The notes beneath the pieces are model-generated. The model searched no databases and was not told the DNA's origin. It was given only the letters and a program-made list of their open reading frames with translations. Below are positions 33,225 through 41,799 of a stretch of 61,350 nucleotides of DNA, in pieces; position 1 is the first letter of the stretch; each line of letters starts with the position of its first letter. Made by a program: the position numbers and the translations under genes. Origin of the DNA: an uncultured Oscillospiraceae bacterium (GTDB lineage Bacteria; Bacillota; Clostridia; Oscillospirales; Ruminococcaceae); contig CAKSPC010000008.1 of NCBI GenBank assembly GCA_934481445.1, positions 1 through 61,350 of the forward strand, in the 5' to 3' direction.

Positions 33225-34693
33225 AAGTCATCCTCCTGTGAAAGCGTAAGCGCGTTCATGACCGCCTTTGCTTTGTTGATGCACTCGTTGTATTCGTTCT
33301 CGGGAACGCTGTCCGCAACTATTCCTGCGCCGGAGCGGACGAATATCCTGCCGTTTTTCTTGAACGCAAGGCGTATCGCAATGCAGGTGTCAAGGTTCCC
33401 GCGGAAATCTATGTAGCCTATCGCGCCGCCGTAGATACCGCGCTTGTTGTTCTCAAGCTCGTTGATTATCTCGCAGGCTCTTATCTTCGGCGCGCCCGAA
33501 AGCGTGCCCGCGGGCAGTACCGCGTCGACGGCGTCCAGTGCGTGTTTGCTGTCGAGTATCTCGCCGCGCACTGTCGAGCCGATATGCATAACGTGCGAAT
33601 ACCGCTCGATGGACATATATTTTTCAACCTCCACTGTGCCGAATTTGGATATCTTTCCGAGGTCGTTTCTTCCGAGGTCGACCAGCATATTGTGCTCGGA
33701 AAGCTCCTTTTCGTCCGCGAGGAGCTCCTTTTCAAGCGCCTTGTCGAGTTCGTCCGTGGCGCCGCGGGGTCTTGTGCCCGCAAGGGGGAATGTGTGGAGT
33801 ATCCCGTTTTCAAGCTTCACAAGTGTTTCGGGAGAAGCACCCGCGACCTCCATATCGTCGCTGGAGAAGAAGAACATATACGGCGAGGGGTTTGTCGCGC
33901 GGAGGACTCTGTATGCGTCCAGCAGGCTGCCCTCAAAATCCGCGTCCAGTCGGTTGGAGAGCACCACCTGGAATATATCGCCCTCGTAGATGTAATGCTT
34001 CGCCTTTTCGACCATCGAGCAATACTGCTCCTTGTTGAAAAGCGGTCTGAAGTCGCTGGTGAGGTGCGCTTTCTTTTCCTCGGCGGGCTTGCCGTGTCGG
34101 ATGAGATCCGCCATTTCGGCGAGCTTCTTTTCCGCCTCGGGATATTCCTCGTCGATGTTGTCGGCGTTTATGTTGGTGATAAGTACTATCTTCTGATGAA
34201 TGTTATCGAACGCGATTACCTGCTTGAAAAGCATGAGGTCTACGTCCTTGAAGTTTTCCTCGTCCTTTGCGTCCAGCTTTAAGCAGGGCTCGCTGTACTT
34301 GATGTAGTCGTAGCTGAAATACCCTACCAGACCGCCCGTAAAACTCGGGAAGCCCTCCAGCTTAGGGGAGCGGTAGCGGCTCATCATCTCGCGGATGTAA
34401 TCGGCGGGGTGCTTTGTTTCGCGGGTCTCCGTTTCGCCGGTGCGGACGTTCTTCACCGTCATCATGCCGTCAAGGCAGGTTATCTCAAGCTCGGGGTCAT
34501 ATCCGAGGAACGTGTATCTGCCCCATTTTTCCTGATTTTCAACGCTCTCGAGGATGTAGCAGTGGCGGCTTACATTCTTGAGTATCCGCAGCACCTCGAT
34601 GGGGGTTTTGATATCCGAAAGAATTTCGTGGCAGACGGGGATAAGGCTGTAGCCCGTCAGCGCCTTTGCTTCTTCAACAGTGGGTCTTAACAT
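33221..34693 (-). CDS. trpE: Anthranilate synthase component I
   Basis: The 490-residue chorismate-binding enzyme has the Trp feedback-site region LLESVENQEKWGRYTFLG (the LLES motif) near the N-terminus and catalytic C-terminal motifs DIFQVVLSNR, FPLAGTRPRG, ELLADEKELSEHNMLVDLGR, GTLSGAPKIRACEIINELE and IRLAFKKNGRIFVRSGAGIV. ATG 34693 is preferred because AAAGGAG precedes it; the longer ORF starts inside the SD region. It is the first gene of the operon, 40 nt below the T-box terminator, and so is under tRNA-Trp control. Confidence 0.96.
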   Translation of the reverse strand: MLRPTVEEAKALTGYSLIPVCHEILSDIKTPIEVLRILKNVSRHCYILESVENQEKWGRYTFLGYDPELEITCLDGMMTVKNVRTGETETRETKHPADYIREMMSRYRSPKLEGFPSFTGGLVGYFSYDYIKYSEPCLKLDAKDEENFKDVDLMLFKQVIAFDNIHQKIVLITNINADNIDEEYPEAEKKLAEMADLIRHGKPAEEKKAHLTSDFRPLFNKEQYCSMVEKAKHYIYEGDIFQVVLSNRLDADFEGSLLDAYRVLRATNPSPYMFFFSSDDMEVAGASPETLVKLENGILHTFPLAGTRPRGATDELDKALEKELLADEKELSEHNMLVDLGRNDLGKISKFGTVEVEKYMSIERYSHVMHIGSTVRGEILDSKHALDAVDAVLPAGTLSGAPKIRACEIINELENNKRGIYGGAIGYIDFRGNLDTCIAIRLAFKKNGRIFVRSGAGIVADSVPENEYNECINKAKAVMNALTLSQEDDL

Positions 34694-34732
34694 TGTTTTT
34701 TCTCCTTTCGCATTCCTCATGGAAAAACAAAA

Positions 34733-34990
34733 ACTCCGTCCTTATTCGGAACATAATTCTGTTCCGAATAAGGACGGAGTATAAATTCTACACCGCGTTG
34801 CCACCTTAATTCACGGCATTCCTGCCGCACACTCGATAGATACATACATATCCCTGCGGTTAACGCTCGCACAACGTCGCGGAATACTCGGCAGCAACAA
34901 ACGACCGCCTTTGACCGCGCCCTCGGTGGTCCATTTAATGAACTGCGTTCCGCGGTACTCTCAGCAACGACCGCTCTCTGTGGGTGCACA
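34733..34990 (-). promoter_or_regulatory. Tryptophan T-box riboswitch (leader of trp operon)
   Basis: Read on the minus strand: AGAGAGCGG...CTGAGAGTACCGCGG opens the specifier stem. The specifier loop has AAATGGACC, whose TGG (34931-34933) is the Trp codon. The T-box bulge AAGGTGGCAACGCGG is at 34793-34807. The terminator is a perfect 21-bp stem, 34733-34753 with 34760-34780, followed by TTTTGTTTTT. Uncharged tRNA-Trp would bind and favour the antiterminator. A single, not tandem, T-box is seen. Confidence 0.95.
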
Positions 34991-35048
34991 TACCATTTTT
35001 ATCTCCACTTCAATGGTTTAAAAGGGCATATTCAATTTTTGTAATTTC

Positions 35049-35077
35049 ATATTATCACAAAAAACCGACTTTGTCAA
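35049..35077 (-). promoter_or_regulatory. Promoter of the trp operon
   Basis: On the minus strand: TTGACA (35072-35077), a 17-bp spacer and TAATAT (35049-35054), about 60 bp upstream of the T-box specifier stem. Confidence 0.75.
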
Positions 35078-35109
35078 TAGTTTTTTTGCAATTTCCCGAA
35101 TTTTTTCTT

Positions 35110-36861
35110 TCAGACGCTTGCCTGTCTGCTGTTGATAAGCTCGGCGTAGAAGCCGTTCTTTTCCATCAGCTCGTCGTGCGTGCCCTGCTCTACGATATGG
35201 CCGGACTTCATGACGAGTATGCAGTCCGCCTCGCGGATGGTGGAAAGTCTGTGCGCAACAACGAAGCTTGTTCTTCCTTTCATCATGCGGTCGAATGCGC
35301 TCTGGATGCGCATTTCCGTGCGGGTGTCTATCGAGGATGTCGCTTCGTCGAGGATAAGCATGGGCGGGAGGGACAGCATAATTCTTGCGATGCTGAGGAG
35401 CTGACGCTGACCCTGCGAAAGATCCCCGTCGTTGGTGATAACCGTGTCATAGCCCTGCGGCAGGCGCTTTATAAAGCTGTGCGCGTGCGCCGCCTTTGCT
35501 GCCTCGATGACCTCGTCAAGCGTTGCGTCGGGCTTGCCGTAGGAAATGTTCTCGCGGACAGTGCCCTTGAACACCCATGTTTCCTGAAGCACGATACCGA
35601 AGTTGGAGCGCAGGCTGTTTCTTGTGAGGGAATTTATCGGCTCGCCGCTTACGCGTATTTCTCCGCCGACAACGTCGTAAAATCTCATCAGCAGGTTGAT
35701 AAGGGTGGTCTTGCCGCAGCCCGTGGGTCCTACGATGGCGATGTGCTGACCGCTCATTACAGAGAGGTTGAGGTTCTCGATAAGCGGCTTTTCGGGCAGG
35801 TAGGAGAAGCTTACGTTGTCAAGCTCTACCCTGCCGTCGCAGTGGTCAAGCACCTTGGAGTTCTCGTCGGAGCTTTCGGGCTGCTCGTCTATCATCGCGA
35901 AAATTCTCGAAGCGGAAGCAAGCGCGTTCTGAAGCTCGGTGATAACGCCCGAAATTTCGTTGAACGGCTTGGTGTACTGGTTCGCATACTGGAGGAAGCA
36001 GGAGAGGTCGCCGACGGTAAATCCGCCCGCTGCAGCCTTCGCAACGTTCAGCGCGCCGAACACGCCCACGCCCGCATATACAAGGGAGTTTACAAATCTT
36101 GTGCTGGGGTTTGTCAGCGCGGAATAGAACTGCGCGCGTCTGCCGCAGACGTTCAGCCGCTCGTTTATCTCGCCGAATTCCTCCTCGGCGTGCTTTTCAT
36201 AGCCGAAAGCCTTTACAAGGCGCTGACCGCCGATGTGTTCGTCGATATAGCCGGTAAGTTCGCCCTTTATCTTGGACTGCTCGCGGAACTTGTTGAAGCA
36301 GAGTTTGGAAATTATCGCCGCCACCGCAAAGGACAGCGGTGTTATGCAGACAACGACCAGCGTTATCTGCCAGTTCAGCATAACCATGAAGCACAGCGTA
36401 CCGATGATGGTCACTATGCCGGTGAAAAACTGCTGAAATCCCTGTAACAGACCGTCCGAAACGGCGTCTACATCGTTTACTACGCGGCTGATTATATCGC
36501 CGTGCGCGTTTACGTCAATATAGGACAGCGGCAGCTTCTGCAGGTGCGAAAATGCGTCGGTGCGGAGCGCCTTGACCGTCTTGTGAGTTATCTTGTTGGT
36601 TGCGAAATACATCAGCCACTGGAGCAGCGCCACCACGGGGATAAGCACGCCGATGGATATAAGCACGGGATACATCCTGTCGAAATCGACCCCGTTGTCT
36701 GATATGCAGTCCACCGCCCGGCCTATGAGGACAGTCGTATACAGCGACAGCAGAACGCTTCCCGCCGCGCAGATTATCGAAAGCACCACAAGCCCCATCT
36801 GCGGCTTTACATAGCGGAGAATGCGTCCGAGGGAACCCTTTGTGTTCTTTTTGTTTTTCAT
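35110..36861 (-). CDS. ABC exporter half-transporter, partner B (canonical Walker B)
   Basis: The 583-residue protein has six membrane helices (about residues 15-310) and an ATPase domain (about 340-583): Walker A AIVGPTGCGKTTLINLLMRF, Q-loop IVLQETWVFKGTVRENI, signature LSQGQRQLLSIARIML, Walker B MLILDEATSSID with intact catalytic Glu, and H-loop VAHRLSTI. ATG 36861 lies 6 nt behind GGAGGG; ATG 36867 overlaps the upstream stop but abuts the SD. It pairs with the gene at 36864-38609 as a heterodimeric type IV exporter (drug, lipid or peptide; substrate unknown). Confidence 0.93.
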   Translation of the reverse strand: MKNKKNTKGSLGRILRYVKPQMGLVVLSIICAAGSVLLSLYTTVLIGRAVDCISDNGVDFDRMYPVLISIGVLIPVVALLQWLMYFATNKITHKTVKALRTDAFSHLQKLPLSYIDVNAHGDIISRVVNDVDAVSDGLLQGFQQFFTGIVTIIGTLCFMVMLNWQITLVVVCITPLSFAVAAIISKLCFNKFREQSKIKGELTGYIDEHIGGQRLVKAFGYEKHAEEEFGEINERLNVCGRRAQFYSALTNPSTRFVNSLVYAGVGVFGALNVAKAAAGGFTVGDLSCFLQYANQYTKPFNEISGVITELQNALASASRIFAMIDEQPESSDENSKVLDHCDGRVELDNVSFSYLPEKPLIENLNLSVMSGQHIAIVGPTGCGKTTLINLLMRFYDVVGGEIRVSGEPINSLTRNSLRSNFGIVLQETWVFKGTVRENISYGKPDATLDEVIEAAKAAHAHSFIKRLPQGYDTVITNDGDLSQGQRQLLSIARIMLSLPPMLILDEATSSIDTRTEMRIQSAFDRMMKGRTSFVVAHRLSTIREADCILVMKSGHIVEQGTHDELMEKNGFYAELINSRQASV

Positions 36862-36863
36862 GA

Positions 36864-38609
36864 TCATCCCTCCGCTTCCTGTTCAAGCAGCTCCTGCTCG
36901 GTGTATTGTGTAAGACATATCTCATGATATACGGGACAGTTTTTCAGCAGCTCCGCATGGGTGCCTATTCCCACTGCCTTGCCGTCGTCAAGCACAATTA
37001 TCTTGTCGGCGCGGCGGATGGAATTTGCACGCTGGGATACTATCACGGTGGTCATTCCGTCGAGCTCCTTTATCGCCGCGCGGAGCTTCGCGTCGGTGGC
37101 GTAGTCCAGCGCGCTGGAGCTGTCGTCGAGAATAAGTATCTCGGGTGAGCCCGCCAGTGCACGCGCTATCGCAAGGCGCTGCTTCTGACCGCCGGAGAGG
37201 TTCTTGCCGCCCTGAAGAATGCGGCTGTCGAGTCCGTCGTCAAGGTTATCGGTGAACTCCTTCGCCTGCGCGCAGGCAAGGGCGCTCTGAATCTGCTCGT
37301 CCGAGATATTCTCGCGGCCCATGGTCATGTTTTCGCGGAGGGTGCCGCTGAGCAGCTCGGTTTTCTGCGGAACTATTCCGATAATGCTCCTGAGCTGGCT
37401 GTCGGTGAAATCGCGCACATCCGCGCCGTATATCTTCACCGCGCCGCCGTCGCAGTCGTAGAAGCGGCATAGCAGGTTCACCAGCGTGGATTTACCCGAA
37501 CCCGTGCCGCCGATGATGCCGAGGGTCTGCCCCTTGCCCAGCGAGAACGAAAGATCCTCCAGCGACTTTTCGCCGCCGATATAGGAGAAATCAACGTTGT
37601 CAAATTCGATGGCGGGAGCGTTCCTGTCAAGTTCCGCGGGAGTATCCGCGCCGACAACGGAGGGCTTTGTATCGAAAATTTCGTTTATTCTCGCGGAGGA
37701 AGCCGCAGCCTTGGTAAATATGGTAACAAGGTTCGCAACGACCACCAGAGCAAGGGATATCTGCGTCATGTAGTTAACAAGCGCGATCACCTTACCCTGC
37801 GTCAGCCCGTCGATACCGAGGTCAACGGAAGAGCCGCCCAGCCATACGATAAGCAGATACGCAACGTTTACGACAATGAATATCGCGGGGTTAAGAAGCG
37901 CGTTGATCCTGCCCGCCTTAACGGCAAGCTTTCTGTAGTTTTCCGCGGTGTCCTCAAAGCGCTGTTCCTCGTGAGCCTGTCTGGAAAAAGCCCTTACGAC
38001 GCGCACGCCGGAAAGGTTCTCGCGGGTTATGCGCGAAATGCCGTCAAGCTCCTTCTGCTGCTTCTTGAAGAGCTTTACCGTTACCTTCATTATGGGGTAC
38101 ATGATGACAACGATGGCTATCATTGCGCCGAAGAAGATAAGCGACAATCTCGGGCTTATGGTGAACGCCATCACCGTTGCGCCGATAACAAGGAACGGCG
38201 CGCGGACGACCAGTCTTATCAGCATCGCAACGGCGGTCTGAACCTGATTGACGTCGTTTGATATACGCGTTACCAGCGCGGGGGTGCCGAGGCGATCCAG
38301 TTCCTTATAGGACAGGGTGTTTATGTGTGCATACAGATCGCCGCGCAGCTTTGTTCCGACGCCCTGTGAGGCGACGCTCGCCACATACTGGCACACCAGT
38401 GCGAAGCACAGTCCGCATACTGCAAGCACGATAAGGGTTATTCCGTGCTGTAAGATGTAGTCGCTGTCGCCGTTGGCAATGCCGACGTCGATTATCTCCG
38501 CCATGACCAGCGGAACGATAAGCTCAAATATCGCTTCGGTCAGCTTGAAAATAGGACCGAGTATGACATGGAGCTTATAATACTTTAGGTATCTTGCAAG
38601 TCTTAGCAA
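36864..38609 (-). CDS. ABC exporter half-transporter, partner A (degenerate Walker B)
   Basis: The 581-residue protein has a six-helix membrane domain (about residues 15-305) and an ATPase domain (about 335-581): Walker A IIGGTGSGKSTLVNLLCRF, signature NLSGGQKQRLAIARAL, Walker B EILILDDSSSALD, where Asp replaces the catalytic Glu, and a switch region VSQRANSI with Gln in place of the H-loop His. One half with a dead site is typical for BmrC/BmrD- and TM287/288-type heterodimers. The start is TTG 38609 with GGGAGGG 7 nt upstream. It is first of a two-gene operon. Confidence 0.93.
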   Translation of the reverse strand: MLRLARYLKYYKLHVILGPIFKLTEAIFELIVPLVMAEIIDVGIANGDSDYILQHGITLIVLAVCGLCFALVCQYVASVASQGVGTKLRGDLYAHINTLSYKELDRLGTPALVTRISNDVNQVQTAVAMLIRLVVRAPFLVIGATVMAFTISPRLSLIFFGAMIAIVVIMYPIMKVTVKLFKKQQKELDGISRITRENLSGVRVVRAFSRQAHEEQRFEDTAENYRKLAVKAGRINALLNPAIFIVVNVAYLLIVWLGGSSVDLGIDGLTQGKVIALVNYMTQISLALVVVANLVTIFTKAAASSARINEIFDTKPSVVGADTPAELDRNAPAIEFDNVDFSYIGGEKSLEDLSFSLGKGQTLGIIGGTGSGKSTLVNLLCRFYDCDGGAVKIYGADVRDFTDSQLRSIIGIVPQKTELLSGTLRENMTMGRENISDEQIQSALACAQAKEFTDNLDDGLDSRILQGGKNLSGGQKQRLAIARALAGSPEILILDDSSSALDYATDAKLRAAIKELDGMTTVIVSQRANSIRRADKIIVLDDGKAVGIGTHAELLKNCPVYHEICLTQYTEQELLEQEAEG

Positions 38610-38674
38610 GAACTATCCCTCCCGAAAAATTTTTACGTCCTTATGGGCGCAGCAGCCCAAGGACAGCCATGATA

Positions 38675-38703
38675 ATTATAGTATATTCTGCGCAGTTTGT
38701 AAA
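38675..38703 (-). promoter_or_regulatory. Promoter of the ABC exporter operon
   Basis: On the minus strand: TTTACA (38698-38703), a 17-bp spacer and TATAAT (38675-38680). The 66-nt leader contains a small GGGCTGCTGCGCCC hairpin (38645-38658). Confidence 0.75.
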
Positions 38704-38817
38704 GCGGATATATCAAAATCTGTTGACATAAACAGTTTTTTGTCTTATGCCGCCGTTTATTTGGGCAGGATTATATCTGTTTTCGGAAAAAATTTTCGCC
38801 AAACCCCGCTTCCCCCC

Positions 38818-38853
38818 TTGACAAACGGTGCAAAAGAGTATATACTGTATATA
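38818..38853 (+). promoter_or_regulatory. Promoter and palindromic operator of the GntR/ABC operon
   Basis: TTGACA (38818-38823), 17 bp, TATACT (38841-38846). The palindrome TATATAC-T-GTATATA (38839-38853) covers the -10, as expected for autorepression by the YtrA-type GntR protein encoded first in the operon. Confidence 0.75.
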
Positions 38854-38885
38854 TCACATATAAACACACAGAAAGGAGGTCTATC

Positions 38886-39254
38886 TTGAAGATATTACAA
38901 AACAGCGAAGTGCCTATTTATAAACAGATAGCCGCGCAGTTCAAGGACGATATCATGAACGGGGTGATCCCAGAGGGGGAATATCTCCCGTCGATACGCG
39001 GCCTTGCGCGGGATCTGAAGATAAGCGTAATAACCACCATGAAAGCGTACGAGCTGCTGAGCGACGAGGGGCTGATATCCCCCGTGCAGGGAAAGGGTTA
39101 CATCGTAAACCCGCAGGACCGCGAGATGGTGCGGGAGCAGCACCTGCGCCTGCTGGAGCAGCATTTGCAGAACGCGATGGAATCCGCAAAGCTTGCGGGG
39201 GTATCCCGCGAGGAGCTTATAAAAATGCTCACGGTGCTTTACGATACGGATTAA
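38886..39254 (+). CDS. GntR-family regulator, YtrA subfamily
   Basis: The 122-residue protein starts at TTG 38886 behind AAAGGAGGT. The winged helix is VPIYKQIAAQFKDDIMNGVI, PEGEYLPSIRGLARDLKISV, TTMKAYELLSDEGLISPVQG. A short C-terminal helical dimerisation tail (about residues 75-122, LRLLEQHLQNAMESAKLAGV) fits YtrA-type regulators, which lack a ligand domain. It heads an operon with an ABC ATPase and two permeases, like ytrABCDEF of Bacillus, which responds to cell-wall antibiotics. Confidence 0.92.
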   Translation: MKILQNSEVPIYKQIAAQFKDDIMNGVIPEGEYLPSIRGLARDLKISVITTMKAYELLSDEGLISPVQGKGYIVNPQDREMVREQHLRLLEQHLQNAMESAKLAGVSREELIKMLTVLYDTD

Positions 39255-39266
39255 GGAGTAAAAACC

Positions 39267-39500
39267 ATGCTTATATATTCGCAGGACAGAAAAACCGTTT
39301 TAGACTGCCGAACGATAGGCGTCACAAGAAATTTCGGCGGCAGCAAGGATAAAAAGTACGCGCTCGTCGCAACGGCGGGATATGGCACGATGGTAAACGG
39401 CGGCATCGTCGGTGCCTACCCCGATGAAAAGACCGCCATGGACGAACTGGAAAAAATATTCGCGGCATTCGAGAGCGGCGCGAAATCATACAGATTATAA
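39267..39500 (+). CDS. Conserved-looking small protein, unknown
   Basis: The 77-residue soluble protein begins MLIYSQDRKTVLDCRTIGVT, has a basic middle (GGSKDKKYALVATAG), then VNGGIVGAYPDEKTAMDELE and KIFAAFESG. The layout, beta strands then a C-terminal helix with a DEKTAxDELEKI stretch, is one I associate with small Firmicutes proteins of unknown role. AAGGAG precedes ATG 39267. It sits between the GntR gene (12-nt gap) and the ABC ATPase (28-nt gap), hence the same operon. Function not inferable. Confidence 0.75.
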   Translation: MLIYSQDRKTVLDCRTIGVTRNFGGSKDKKYALVATAGYGTMVNGGIVGAYPDEKTAMDELEKIFAAFESGAKSYRL

Positions 39501-39528
39501 AACAACCGCAAAAAGGGAGAAATACATC

Positions 39529-40416
39529 ATGGATAACAACTTCTGCGTTAGGGTAAAGGGTCTTACCAAAAAATACAGCAAATTCACCCTCGGCGAGATA
39601 GATATAGATTTCCCGATGGGATTTTCCACGGCGCTTATCGGCGCAAACGGCGCGGGCAAAACAACGCTCATCGACATTATGTGCGGCGTTACCCCCGCGA
39701 CGTCCGGCGGCGCCGAATATTTCGGCGGCGGGGATATATCCGACGAAGCCGTCCGCGAGAGGATAGGCTACTGCGCAAGCTCCTCATTCTTCCCGCAGGG
39801 GTGGAACGCGCGCGATATCGCCATCTCCATGGAGCTTGCATATAAGGGCTTCGACCGAAAAAAATTCGCGGAGCTGTGTGAAAAGTTAGAGGTCGACAGT
39901 GAAAACACCGGGCGCCCCCGCGCCATGTATAAGCAGTCCGACGGCAACCGCATGAGGACATCCCTCGCAGCGGTATTCGCGCGGGAAACCGACCTTCTAG
40001 TGCTGGATGAACCGGGAAGCTCCCTCGACCCGCTTATGCGCGACCGCCTGTGCGACCGTATGCGCGAGTACCTCGAGGACGGCAACGGCGAGCGCTCCAT
40101 AATATTCTCCACGCACAACATCGCCGACATGGAAAACGCCGCAGACTACGCAGTTTTCATGGACAGGGGAAAGGTGATCGAGCAGGGCTTCGTCGAGGAC
40201 TTAAAGGATAAGTACATCATCGCCCGCGGAGAAGCGGCGGACTTCGATAAGGCAAAGTCCCTGCTTATGTCCCACGACAGCGGAAGAACAATGTTCAGCG
40301 GGCTTGCTCTTGCAAAGGACGCCGAAAAGCTTGCGCAGTGCGGCACCGAAAGCGAACGCCCCACGCTCCAGCAGCTGAGCGTAGGTCTGCTGCGCTATGC
40401 GGAGGAAAACCGATGA
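39529..40416 (+). CDS. ABC transporter ATP-binding protein (YtrB-like)
   Basis: The 295-residue ATPase starts MDNNFCVRVKGLTKKYSKFT. Walker A is ALIGANGAGKTTLIDIMCGV; the signature is replaced by KQSDGNRMRTSLAAVFAR (no LSGG); Walker B is LLVLDEPGSSLDPLMRD; H-loop IIFSTHNIADME. The degenerate signature is common in YtrB-type subunits. It energises the two permeases encoded next. Its stop overlaps the next start (ATGA). Confidence 0.92.
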   Translation: MDNNFCVRVKGLTKKYSKFTLGEIDIDFPMGFSTALIGANGAGKTTLIDIMCGVTPATSGGAEYFGGGDISDEAVRERIGYCASSSFFPQGWNARDIAISMELAYKGFDRKKFAELCEKLEVDSENTGRPRAMYKQSDGNRMRTSLAAVFARETDLLVLDEPGSSLDPLMRDRLCDRMREYLEDGNGERSIIFSTHNIADMENAADYAVFMDRGKVIEQGFVEDLKDKYIIARGEAADFDKAKSLLMSHDSGRTMFSGLALAKDAEKLAQCGTESERPTLQQLSVGLLRYAEENR

Positions 40417-41126
40417 AAGAATACATACGCTCCTTCCGCACGCTTGCGGCGCGCAGCACGATAAAGCAGGAAATTTACATGATAACGGTGTTTTCCGCGG
40501 TATTCGCAGCCTGCGCGACATCGCTGTGTTTTCTTGAGGACGGCAGCGACCTGAAAAGCTTCATGCTTGGGGTTACGCCGATGCTGTGCGTGCTTGTCCC
40601 CACCGCTTCGATAACACTGCTTCAACAAATATTCAACTGCAACAATCCCATCATACCGGGGTATAAATATTTCCACTCCATATCCGACAGCGCCGCGAAA
40701 TTCCGCCGCGGGATAATGGTCGGAAATATAATCGCGATTCTCATCACCGCGCTGAACTGGATCATCGTAAGTATATTCTCGCAGTTTGTACCAAGCGGCG
40801 GAGCAGAAATGTTTTACAGCAGCATGAATACATTCGCGCCCTGTCTTTCCCTCGCGATGATAGCGATCGTAAATTTCACGGGATTTTTCAGAAACACTCT
40901 GGTAAGGCTGCTGTTTATCCTGCCCGCGTGCGCCGCAGGAGGTTTTGTCGGCGGTTTTTCGGCGGGATACGAGGACGAGGCCGCCGCGGAATTTTCCACA
41001 GGCGCGATAACTGCCGTCGCTCTGGCGGTCTGCGCCGTGGCGGCGGTCGGCGGGATAGTCTTCTCCGCGCTTAACGCCGAAAAACAATGGAACAAGGAGG
41101 GTGAGAAAATTGAAAAGCGCGCTTAA
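40413..41126 (+). CDS. ABC transporter permease-like membrane protein 1
   Basis: The 237-residue protein has about six membrane helices (for example about residues 20-40, 50-70, 105-130, 145-165, 170-192 and 205-225). It starts at ATG 40413, overlapping the ATPase stop by 4 nt. The sequence diverges from named permease families; assignment rests on topology and operon position in the GntR-ABC cluster. A GYKYFHSISDSAAKFRRGIM loop between helices 2 and 3 may be the coupling helix. Confidence 0.8.
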   Translation: MKEYIRSFRTLAARSTIKQEIYMITVFSAVFAACATSLCFLEDGSDLKSFMLGVTPMLCVLVPTASITLLQQIFNCNNPIIPGYKYFHSISDSAAKFRRGIMVGNIIAILITALNWIIVSIFSQFVPSGGAEMFYSSMNTFAPCLSLAMIAIVNFTGFFRNTLVRLLFILPACAAGGFVGGFSAGYEDEAAAEFSTGAITAVALAVCAVAAVGGIVFSALNAEKQWNKEGEKIEKRA

Positions 41127-41793
41127 ATTCCTGTTCGTGCGCGGGATACTCACCCGCCCCGTAAAATGGATGATCACCGTCGGGCTTACATTCGTTATGC
41201 TCGCCGCGGAGTTTCTGTGGATGGTCCCGCAGGGGGAGGAGGACTTCCTGCTCAGCAAGATGATGTTCAATTATGTCATCCAGCTTACCCCGATAATAAT
41301 TATGATACTGCTCAACTCCGAAACGGCGGGAAACCGCGCGATACGCGCTTTCCCCTGCGCAAAGGCGCTCTACACCCGTGCGATGCCCGTTTTCTCGGGA
41401 ATAATATCCTGCGGCACGACGGCGGTATTCATGCTGCTGTACGCGGCGGGCGTGTTCATCATGGGCGAAAGCCCGGTGCAGATATCCGAAATGCTAGTCG
41501 CAACGGCTCCGATGATGGCGTTCTATTCGCTCATCGGCGGTATTGCGCCGCTCTTCCGCTATGGTATGCTGATGATGATATACCTGCCCATGATGCTTAA
41601 TTTTATCCCACTGCTCTTTCCCATTTCGGATGATATCCTGGTCAACGGCACAGGACTTCCCATGTGGTCGGCGGCGCTGATATTCATCGGCGCGGCGGCT
41701 GCTTCGGTGCTGATATCCTGCGCCGCAGGCAGCATAATCTATAAACACGCAAGCTTCAGACCCATAGTGATGAACACCATAGTGGCAAAGTGA
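41110..41793 (+). CDS. ABC transporter permease-like membrane protein 2
   Basis: The 227-residue protein has about six membrane helices. Loop AGNRAIRAFPCAKALYTRAM resembles the coupling loop of permease 1 (both follow helix 2), so the two are probably paralogous partners. AAGGAGG (41094-41100) fits TTG 41110 (9-nt spacing) better than GTG 41101, which touches the SD. The start overlaps the end of permease 1 by 17 nt. Substrate unknown; envelope-stress defence is the family precedent. Confidence 0.8.
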   Translation: MKSALKFLFVRGILTRPVKWMITVGLTFVMLAAEFLWMVPQGEEDFLLSKMMFNYVIQLTPIIIMILLNSETAGNRAIRAFPCAKALYTRAMPVFSGIISCGTTAVFMLLYAAGVFIMGESPVQISEMLVATAPMMAFYSLIGGIAPLFRYGMLMMIYLPMMLNFIPLLFPISDDILVNGTGLPMWSAALIFIGAAAASVLISCAAGSIIYKHASFRPIVMNTIVAK

Positions 41794-41799
41794 GGGCGC

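Noticed and set aside
34984..36447. 487-residue plus-strand ORF opposite the ABC exporter
   Set aside because: It overlaps the T-box region and the exporter gene in antisense; no SD and no recognisable protein features.
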